The position numbers were made by a program, and so were the translations under genes. A stretch of 64,000 nt of DNA, from NCBI RefSeq assembly GCF_016862375.1, contig NZ_BOMV01000059.1, positions 124,001 to 188,000 of the forward strand, written 5' to 3'. This stretch comes from Paractinoplanes rishiriensis. Its GTDB lineage: Bacteria; Actinomycetota; Actinomycetes; Mycobacteriales; Micromonosporaceae. The notes beneath the pieces were generated by a model. That model searched no databases. It worked only from the letters and a program-made list of their open reading frames with translations, and had not been told where the DNA came from. Of the stretch, positions 28,118 through 34,873 are shown one piece after another. Position 1 is the stretch's first letter. Each line of letters starts with the position of its first letter.

Positions 28118-28840
28118 CTAGGACAGGCCGGCGGGACGTTCCCAGCCGGACAGGCGCGGTAGCGGGATCGCGTCCCACGGGATGCGCTCTACCAGGCGGG
28201 CCAGGACCAAGCCCAGCAGCACGCCCGCTATCGAGTCGGTGAGCCAGTGGAAGCCGGTGTAGATCGTGGTGATGAAGACGATCACCACGGGGGCCACCCG
28301 GAGGGCGTACGTCTCCCCGCGGCGCAGCGGGCGGTGCAGGACGGCGGCCAGCAGGAGGGCCAGCACGGCGTACCAGACCAGGGAATTTCCCAGGTGGCCG
28401 GAGGGGTAACTCATCGTGAGGGCACCACTCGCGTGCGGGTTGAACATGACCGCTTTGTCCGGACCGTCGAAACGCGGGGCGGCTCGGTCTGCCCAGATCT
28501 TCAGGGGGCCGATGGTCGCGTACAGGATCAGGAAAGCCGTCACGAACGGCAGGAGCGCACGCACCGACCTGGTGCGGTAGACCAGCGTGCCGGTCAGGAT
28601 CAGGGCCAGCGGCATCAGGACCTGGCCGCCCTGGCCCAGATAGTTGAAGACCCTTGCGGTCCAATACGGCACGTCGGGCTGGTGCGCCAGGGACCAGTCG
28701 GCCACCCGCTGGTCGAGTGTCAGCAGGTGGCCGCGGGCCAGCGCGACGGTCAGCGCCACGAAGCCGGCCAGCAGGGCCAGGTCGAGCCACCAGCCGAGGA
28801 ACGGCCGGGTCCGGACTTGCGGGGTGATCGTCGAGGTCAC
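28118..28840 (-). CDS. PAP2-superfamily membrane phosphatase with altered motifs
   Basis: A 240-residue integral membrane protein with about six helices and the PAP2 core PSGH: motif 1 KIWADRAAP, motif 2 YPSGHLGNS, motif 3 TTIYTGFHWLTDS. In the family consensus motif 1 ends RP and motif 3 begins SR; here the two arginines are Ala and Thr. The catalytic histidines remain. It may dephosphorylate undecaprenyl or phosphatidic acid, or may be an inactive relative. The GTG at 28840 fits a usual length; the reading frame continues into antisense of the next gene without support. The protease gene lies 10 bases upstream. Confidence 0.83.
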   Translation of the reverse strand: MTSTITPQVRTRPFLGWWLDLALLAGFVALTVALARGHLLTLDQRVADWSLAHQPDVPYWTARVFNYLGQGGQVLMPLALILTGTLVYRTRSVRALLPFVTAFLILYATIGPLKIWADRAAPRFDGPDKAVMFNPHASGALTMSYPSGHLGNSLVWYAVLALLLAAVLHRPLRRGETYALRVAPVVIVFITTIYTGFHWLTDSIAGVLLGLVLARLVERIPWDAIPLPRLSGWERPAGLS

Positions 28841-28850
28841 GCCCCTAACG

Positions 28851-30251
28851 TTAGAGGCGGCCGCGCAACCGGCTGGCCAGGAGGTCGCCGCGGACCCCGG
28901 AATTGGGACATCCGCCGAAGTGGTGCAGCGCCACGACCTTGTTGGTGGCCCGGGACAGCACCGGCGAACCGGACGAGCCGCCCTCGGTGTCGCAGAAGTA
29001 CGAGACGTCCGAGTTCGCGGCGTAACCGGTGTAGGACGGGTTTTCCACCGAGCAGTTGCCGGCCCGCTCGCCCAGGGTGCCGGCAATCCGGGTGGGCTCG
29101 CCGGCCGGGTGCTGCGGCACGTACAACTGCTGGCCCTTCGCCGGGCGGGCGGCGTCCAGGTTCAGGTAGCCGAACTTCTTGACCGCGGCGAAGTTCGCGA
29201 CCGAGAAGAGGGTGTAGTCGTACACGTGCTCGGTGGCCAGGACCTTGTCGCCCCAGACCTTGGTGGGGCGGAAGACGTTGTAGCCGCCGCAGGTCGCGCA
29301 CTGATAGTTGAACCACACCTCGGTGTCGTACGCCTCGGACGTCGTGGTGAAGCAGTGGTTGTTGGTGAGCATGCGGTTGTTGGGGCCGACCCGCCAGCCG
29401 GTGCACAACTCGGTGCCGTTGATCAGCAGGCGCGCGATGGCCTTGCTTTTCGTGTACGCGACCGGGTCGCCGGACCGGTAGCAGACGGCGTCCGCCGAGG
29501 TGTCGCTGCCGCACACCGACTCCTCGCGGCCGGTGCGCCCCGGCGCGGTGGGCTGGCGTTCGGGCTGGCGGCGCTGCTCGGTACGGCTGAACCCGCGCGC
29601 CACCTGGTCGACGTCCACGCCCATGCGACCGAGCAGCGAGGACAACCCCAGCGGGTCGCCGGCCCGGTGCATCTCCAGGATCGCGGTGTCGCCGGTGATC
29701 GACATCGCCCACTTGTCGATCGTGCCGGTGTTGAGGGTCTTCGGGGCGTCGTACCGGTAGGACTCGGTACCGTCCGGGTTGGACACCGTCAGGTAGTCAC
29801 CGGGCCGCATCGCCATCCGGCTGAAGTGCAGCTTCACGTAGGAAGCGCCGGGGTAGCGGAACGTCTCCCGCTTGGGCGCACCGGTCAGATAGCCGAGAAG
29901 CTTGTTGACCGAAAGTAGTTCGCCGACCCGCTGACGGTTGGCGGTGGTGGCCGACTCCGGGAGGTGTCGGCGGCCTTCGGCAGCAGGCGGCTCCGTGTTC
30001 TTGTTGTCCGCCGGAGGCGGGACCGTGGCGGCCTCGGTCCGATCGGCGACCTGCGGCTCCGCCGCGGGCTCCGCCTTCTGTTCGGCGGCGACCGGCGTAC
30101 GGGCGACGCCCGGCGGCTCGTGCCAGGTACCGACCGGCCGGCCCTCGTCGCCGGCGTACGACCAAGCCGTCGCACCGGCGACCCCGGTGAGCACCAGGGC
30201 CACGCAGGCCCCGGCCGCCACGCCTGCCTTCCGTCGCATCTCTACCGCCAT
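28851..30251 (-). CDS. secreted trypsin-like serine protease
   Basis: A 466-residue exported protein. An N-terminal hydrophobic segment (about 10-30) is followed by a Pro/Ala-rich linker to 105, a small beta domain (about 135-195, YVKLHFSRMAMRPGDYLTVS) and a chymotrypsin-fold peptidase. The catalytic triad is H299 (LTNNHC), D345 (VYDYTLF) and S427 (GGSSGSP). Several Cys pairs suggest disulphides, consistent with secretion. Similar proteins in actinobacteria are called trypsin-like peptidase domain proteins; substrates are unknown. It is the upstream partner of the PAP2 gene on the same strand. Confidence 0.88.
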   Translation of the reverse strand: MAVEMRRKAGVAAGACVALVLTGVAGATAWSYAGDEGRPVGTWHEPPGVARTPVAAEQKAEPAAEPQVADRTEAATVPPPADNKNTEPPAAEGRRHLPESATTANRQRVGELLSVNKLLGYLTGAPKRETFRYPGASYVKLHFSRMAMRPGDYLTVSNPDGTESYRYDAPKTLNTGTIDKWAMSITGDTAILEMHRAGDPLGLSSLLGRMGVDVDQVARGFSRTEQRRQPERQPTAPGRTGREESVCGSDTSADAVCYRSGDPVAYTKSKAIARLLINGTELCTGWRVGPNNRMLTNNHCFTTTSEAYDTEVWFNYQCATCGGYNVFRPTKVWGDKVLATEHVYDYTLFSVANFAAVKKFGYLNLDAARPAKGQQLYVPQHPAGEPTRIAGTLGERAGNCSVENPSYTGYAANSDVSYFCDTEGGSSGSPVLSRATNKVVALHHFGGCPNSGVRGDLLASRLRGRL

Positions 30252-30354
30252 TCACGTCATATCAGGGACATATGTGCTGTTCCGGCGTTCTCGCACCTGT
30301 GTAACGAGCCACGCGCGGCGGCGACGCGCCGGAGAGACCGTGCACACTGGGTCC

Positions 30355-31566
30355 GTGCGCATCACCTCCGCCGTCGTTGACCCGGCGCTGCTGGATCTGC
30401 CGTGGGGCGTGCCGCTCGAGGAGTGGCCCGCCGACCATCTGGTAGCTCTGCCGCAGGGCATCTCCCGGCACATCGTGCGGTTCGTCAAGCTCAACGGCGT
30501 GGTCTACGCGCTCAAGGAGACCCGCGAGCGGATCGCCGAGAAGGAGTACGACCTGCTGCGGGCCCTGGAGCGGATCGACTTCCCGGCGGTCGAGGCGGTG
30601 GGCATCGTCGCCGACCGGCAGGACGACGCCGGCGAGCCACTGGAGACCGTGCTGATCACCCGGCACCTTCAGTTCTCGCTGCCGTACCGGGCGCTGTTCT
30701 CGCACGTCCTGCGGCCCGAGACGATGAACCGGCTGATCGACGCGCTGGTCGCGCTGATCGTGCGGATGCACCTCACCGGGTTCTCGTGGGGCGACTGCTC
30801 ACTGTCCAACACGCTGTTCCGGCGGGACGCGGGCGCGTTCGCGGCATACCTGGTGGACGCCGAGACCGGCAACCTCTACCCGAAACTGTCCGAGGGGCAG
30901 CGCAGCGAGGACATCGAGATCCTCCGGCTGAACATCTTCGGCGAGTGCCTCGACCTGCAGGCCGCCGAGTTGCTGCACGAGTCGATCGACCCGGAGGCGG
31001 TGGTCGACGACATCGTGGCGCGGTACGAGCGGTTGTGGCATGAGGTCACGTACGAGCAGGAAGTGCCGCGCCGGGACGCCCGGCACGACATCGAGGGCCG
31101 GATCCGGCGGCTCAACGAACTGGGCTTCGACGTCGCCGAGGTCGCCATGTCCACGATGGACGACGGTTATCGGGTCCGCCCGAAGGTCGTCGACGCCGGC
31201 TATCACACCCGCCGCCTGCTGCGCCTGACCGGCCTGGACGCCGAGGAGAATCAGGCCCGGCAGTTGCTCAACGACCTGGACACGTACCGGGCGGAGAGTT
31301 CACTGGCCGACGAACAGCAGGCTGCCCACCGCTGGCTGACCGAGGTCTTCGAGCCGGTCGTCCGGGCGGTGCCGGCCAACCTGCGGCGCAAGCTGGAACC
31401 ACAGGAGATCTTCACCCAGATCATCCAGCACAAGTGGCTGCTGTCCGAGCGAGCGGGCCGGGACGTGGGGATGGCTCCCGCGGTGCAGTCCTATTTGACC
31501 GAGGTGCTGGTCAAGAAACCCGACGAGCAGGCGGTGCTCGGCGTGGAGGTCAGCGCGCTGACCTGA
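30355..31566 (+). CDS. DUF4032 kinase-like protein
   Basis: A 403-residue soluble protein. The N-terminal half has a lipopolysaccharide-kinase-like fold: the lysine motif VVYALKETRERIAEKEYDLL, the catalytic-loop-like SWGDCSLSNTL near 143-153, and the metal site YLVDAETGNLY. DUF4032 occupies the C-terminal half. The spacing suggests a real phosphotransferase rather than a dead domain, but no substrate is known. The start was set at GTG 30355; GTG at 30340 is also in frame. It is divergent from the protease gene and converges on the RCK channel-like gene. Confidence 0.85.
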   Translation: MRITSAVVDPALLDLPWGVPLEEWPADHLVALPQGISRHIVRFVKLNGVVYALKETRERIAEKEYDLLRALERIDFPAVEAVGIVADRQDDAGEPLETVLITRHLQFSLPYRALFSHVLRPETMNRLIDALVALIVRMHLTGFSWGDCSLSNTLFRRDAGAFAAYLVDAETGNLYPKLSEGQRSEDIEILRLNIFGECLDLQAAELLHESIDPEAVVDDIVARYERLWHEVTYEQEVPRRDARHDIEGRIRRLNELGFDVAEVAMSTMDDGYRVRPKVVDAGYHTRRLLRLTGLDAEENQARQLLNDLDTYRAESSLADEQQAAHRWLTEVFEPVVRAVPANLRRKLEPQEIFTQIIQHKWLLSERAGRDVGMAPAVQSYLTEVLVKKPDEQAVLGVEVSALT

Positions 31567-31592
31567 GCGCCGCGGCGGCCCTCTCCGAGGGG

Positions 31593-33422
31593 TTACGGTC
31601 CGGAAGCGTCCGTCGTCGCCTGCGCCAGCAAGACCCGCAAGCCCGCCCGCCGCGCCACCACCACGACCTCATCTCCCGGCGCCAGCACCCGCCGCGGGTC
31701 CGGTGACCAGTCCACCCAGCCCGAGCCGGCCGCCGACATGCTGACCACCCGAGCGCTCCGCGGCTTGTCGGCCCGGCTCAGCGGCGCACCGTCCAACTCG
31801 GACCCCGGCAGCACCTTGACCGCCGCGACCAGCAAGGCATGCCGCTCTACGGGCAGGGTGGCCAGGACGTCGCGTTCCAGCAGCGAGGCCGCGAAGGCCG
31901 GCGCGCACAGCCGGGACACACTGCGGGAGATGTTGATGTTGAATGCCGTCTGGACCCGCCGGGCGAAGTCGTCGTCGAACAGGCGCAGCACCACCCGCAG
32001 ATCGGCGCGGACCGCGCGGGCGTGCAGCGCGGCCTGGAGGTTAACCGCGTCGTCGGTGGAGACCACCACCAGCGCCTGGCAGGTGTCGATCGAGGCGGAG
32101 CGCAGGGTTTCCTCGCGTGCGGCGTCCCCCACGATCATCGGAACGCCGAGCTGGGCGGCCACCTTGACGCCGGGCGCGTCCGGGTTGCGGTCGATGGCCA
32201 CCACGTCCACGCCGAGGTCGTGCAACTGGCGCAGCACCCGGGTGCCGACGTTGCCGAGGCCGACCAGCACGATGTGGTCGACGTGCACGCCGAACGCCTC
32301 GCCCCGGTCGATCGCCAGCCGGGTGCGGACCACGCCGTCCACCACGGCCGCGGTGATCAGCGGCAGCAGCGCCACCCCGGCGATGGTCAGCACCAACTGG
32401 GCGGCCTGCGCGATCGGGTTGAGGTCGGGTTCCACATCGGACGACCCGACTACGGTGAGCAACGTGATGTAGATCGAACGCCAGAAGCCGTGATCCTCGT
32501 CGAACATGGTCAGCAGGGCACCGGCGGCCACCGTCACGCCGAGCGTGACCAGCACGGCGATGCCCAGCTTGCGAGTCAGCCCGGCCCGCAGCGCGCGCCC
32601 GAACGACAGCCACGGCCGCCGCCGCCGACCGGCCCGGGCCAGCCGGCGGGCCGCCACCGCCTGCGCGGCCGGACGGCCGGTCGCCTCGGCCAGCACCAGG
32701 TCGCCGGGCCGCGTCGACTCCTGCTCGGCCGGGAGCACCGCGACCTGACCGCCGTCCGCGGGCGCGGTCAGGGCCAGCACCACCTCCTCGGCCCGTACGT
32801 CTTCCCGCTTCGCCACGTGCAGGGTGCGCCCCGCGTACCGGAAATGGGTTGGTGCCACCTCACCGAGCGCCGCGGCCACGAACGACGGTGCCGCCATGCC
32901 CGCGTCGGACAGCACCGCGCAGTCGGCGAACAGGCGGCGGACGCCCTGCGCCAGGCCGGTGTTGAACATGCGGATCACCAGCCGCAGGTCACCCTCGACG
33001 GCCCGGGCACAGAGTGCAGCATGCAGGTTCACCATGTCGTCCGGCATCACCAGGGCGAGACCCTCGGCACCGTCGAGACCCGCGTCGCGGAAGGTGTGCT
33101 CGTCCAGCCGGGCCGCGGTGATCACGCGTACCCCGCGGGACCGCAGACCGTCCAGGTCGGGCACGTTCGGCCGCAGGTCGGGCCGGGTGATCACGGTGAG
33201 CCGCAGGCCATGGCCGGAAGTGACCAGTTCCTCGGCGAGCGTGTAGACGAGCGGATCGGCGCCGCAGATCACGAAATGCGGGCGATCGTCGCCGTTGCGG
33301 TCGCGCAGACGGGACACCAGTGAACGCCGCGTGACCTCCTTGGACGGTTCGGTAACCACGTCCGTGATGGTAGTCAGCCGGAACCGGTCGGCGGGGCCAC
33401 TCGTTGCCCTTTCCGACGCCAT
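31593..33422 (-). CDS. RCK-2TM-RCK potassium-channel-like protein
   Basis: A 609-residue protein. An N-terminal TrkA-N/RCK NAD-binding domain (starts near 48, FVICGADPLVYTLAEEL) is followed by a basic linker, two transmembrane helices (GIAVLVTLGVTVAAGALLTM and LVLTIAGVALLPLITAAVV) with a pore-like loop, and a second RCK domain (IVLVGLGNVGTRVLRQLHD) ending in a TrkA-C-like domain. The loop reads LLTVVGSSDVEPD where a K+ filter would be TVGYGD, so ion selectivity is in doubt. Duplicated RCK domains around a 2TM unit occur in some bacterial ion channels. It is divergent from the secreted-protein gene and convergent with the DUF4032 gene. Confidence 0.87.
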   Translation of the reverse strand: MASERATSGPADRFRLTTITDVVTEPSKEVTRRSLVSRLRDRNGDDRPHFVICGADPLVYTLAEELVTSGHGLRLTVITRPDLRPNVPDLDGLRSRGVRVITAARLDEHTFRDAGLDGAEGLALVMPDDMVNLHAALCARAVEGDLRLVIRMFNTGLAQGVRRLFADCAVLSDAGMAAPSFVAAALGEVAPTHFRYAGRTLHVAKREDVRAEEVVLALTAPADGGQVAVLPAEQESTRPGDLVLAEATGRPAAQAVAARRLARAGRRRRPWLSFGRALRAGLTRKLGIAVLVTLGVTVAAGALLTMFDEDHGFWRSIYITLLTVVGSSDVEPDLNPIAQAAQLVLTIAGVALLPLITAAVVDGVVRTRLAIDRGEAFGVHVDHIVLVGLGNVGTRVLRQLHDLGVDVVAIDRNPDAPGVKVAAQLGVPMIVGDAAREETLRSASIDTCQALVVVSTDDAVNLQAALHARAVRADLRVVLRLFDDDFARRVQTAFNINISRSVSRLCAPAFAASLLERDVLATLPVERHALLVAAVKVLPGSELDGAPLSRADKPRSARVVSMSAAGSGWVDWSPDPRRVLAPGDEVVVVARRAGLRVLLAQATTDASGP

Positions 33423-33473
33423 TCGTCCGACTTTGCAAAGTTGCCCAAGCCCGAATTTGCCAGGAGGAAATCA

Positions 33474-34379
33474 GTGCGCAAGTTGTGGTATGCCGGTGCG
33501 GTTGCCGCCAGCGGGTTCGTCCTGTTCGGTGCCACCCCCGCGCAGGCCGACCTGCTGCCCGGAACCGGCACGGCGGAACAGCAGGCGGACGAGCGGCTCG
33601 CCGATCTGCTGGGCCAGAGCAACGGCATCGACGTGCAGAACCCGCTGCGGTACAGCACGATGGGCCAGACGCCGCTCGGCAACAGCCCGGTGATGCAGTT
33701 CAAGTCGGGGCAGAACTCGCCCGACCTCAACCCGCTGCTGCCCGGTGAGTCCGCCAACGAACCGCGCCCCAGCCTGCCCGCGGCCGACGTGGTCGGCGGC
33801 GCACTCCAGCGTCCCGGCAGCGCGCTGCAGCGGCCGGCCGGCAACTCGTCGCTCGACCGACTCAACCTGCAGCAGTTGCCGCTGCGCAACCTGCTCGGCG
33901 GGCTGCCGCTGTTCGGCCTCGCGCCGGACGGCCGGTTCTCCGGCGCCGCCATCCAGCAGCCGGCCACCGCCCGCCAGGCCGAGCACTTCGACGGCGGCCT
34001 GCCGCTGCTCGGCGGCCTGGGCGGCCTGATGCCGGTGAACGAACTGCCGCGGACCGCGCCGGCCGGCGACAAGCCGGACACCTCCGGGCTGCCGGCCGGC
34101 GGCATGGCGGTGCTCCCGGCGGCCACCACGCCGCCCGCGTTCGGCGACACCAAGCCGGACACCAGCCAGGTCGACCCGGCGGCGGACAAGCCGAAGCAGG
34201 ACGACCCGGCACCGGCCAAGCCCGCGAAGCCCGGGAAGCCGGCCGGCGAGAAGCCACGGCCCGCGGTCGAGCCCGAGGACCCGCGCCTGCACGAGGAGCC
34301 GGTCGAGGGTGAGGCGTCGCAGCGCCCGTTCTCGCCGGACGGCCGCCCGATCGCCGGGATCGACGAAGAGTACAAGTAG
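33474..34379 (+). CDS. secreted Pro/Ala-rich protein of unknown function
   Basis: A 301-residue protein with a Sec signal peptide (about 3-21, cut near AQA), a low-complexity hydrophilic body rich in Leu-Pro-Gly, Asn and Asp, two similar PLLGGL/NLLGGL segments, and a Pro/Lys-rich tail ending DEEYK. No domain is recognised. The GTG start at 33474 has a strong AGGAGG site (33462-33467) and gives the cleanest signal peptide; the ATG at 33441 would add eleven charged residues. A perfect terminator follows. It is divergent from the RCK channel-like gene. Confidence 0.75.
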   Translation: MRKLWYAGAVAASGFVLFGATPAQADLLPGTGTAEQQADERLADLLGQSNGIDVQNPLRYSTMGQTPLGNSPVMQFKSGQNSPDLNPLLPGESANEPRPSLPAADVVGGALQRPGSALQRPAGNSSLDRLNLQQLPLRNLLGGLPLFGLAPDGRFSGAAIQQPATARQAEHFDGGLPLLGGLGGLMPVNELPRTAPAGDKPDTSGLPAGGMAVLPAATTPPAFGDTKPDTSQVDPAADKPKQDDPAPAKPAKPGKPAGEKPRPAVEPEDPRLHEEPVEGEASQRPFSPDGRPIAGIDEEYK

Positions 34380-34386
34380 GACAAGT

Positions 34387-34420
34387 TGAGCGAGGAAGTC
34401 CGGTCGGGCTTCCTCGCTCA
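34387..34420. terminator. bidirectional terminator hairpin
   Basis: Perfect 12-base arms tgagcgaggaag (34387-34398) and cttcctcgctca (34409-34420) with a 10-base loop. It sits between the stop of the secreted-protein gene and the stop of the convergent GNAT gene and can serve both. Confidence 0.85.
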
Positions 34421-34837
34421 GTCTTGGAGCAGGTCCCAGTTGAGCAGGGTGAACGACGTCTCCTCGGAGGCGCCGGCCCGGCGGTAGGTGGCCAGGGCCG
34501 CGGCGTTGTCGTTCTCGGTGCCCACCCACATGCCGTAACAGCCGTTCCGCCGGGCGATCGCGGCGAGTTCGGCGACCAGCCGGGTGGCGATCCCCTGCAG
34601 CCGGGCCGCGGGTGCCACCCCCAGCTCGTAGATGAACATCTCGGTGCCCTTGTCCGGATGGGTCATCTCGACCCCCGAGATCATGCCGACCGCACGCCCG
34701 CTGTCGTCGTACGCGAACAGCAGATGGTGCCCCGGATGGGCGAGAAAGCGCTCGGTCGCCGCCGGAATCGGCGGCTCGTCGAAGAGATCGGCTGCCGCGG
34801 TCACGGCAGTGGCATCGGTGACCCGCTCGATCCGCAT
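34418..34837 (-). CDS. GNAT family acetyltransferase
   Basis: A 139-residue single-domain GNAT. Motif A (LGVAPAARLQGIATRLVAEL) is followed by the usual MWVGTENDNAAALATYRRAG. It resembles small aminoglycoside-3-N-acetyltransferase-like (AAC(3)-I type) and general GNATs, but the substrate is not known. The start at ATG 34837 is the only one giving the normal length; the frame extends far upstream as antisense of the next gene. It is divergent from the Hsp70-like gene, 36 bases apart. Confidence 0.83.
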   Translation of the reverse strand: MRIERVTDATAVTAAADLFDEPPIPAATERFLAHPGHHLLFAYDDSGRAVGMISGVEMTHPDKGTEMFIYELGVAPAARLQGIATRLVAELAAIARRNGCYGMWVGTENDNAAALATYRRAGASEETSFTLLNWDLLQD

Positions 34838-34873
34838 GGCGCCCACCCTAAAGCGTCGTAGGCGGGTCGTAGC

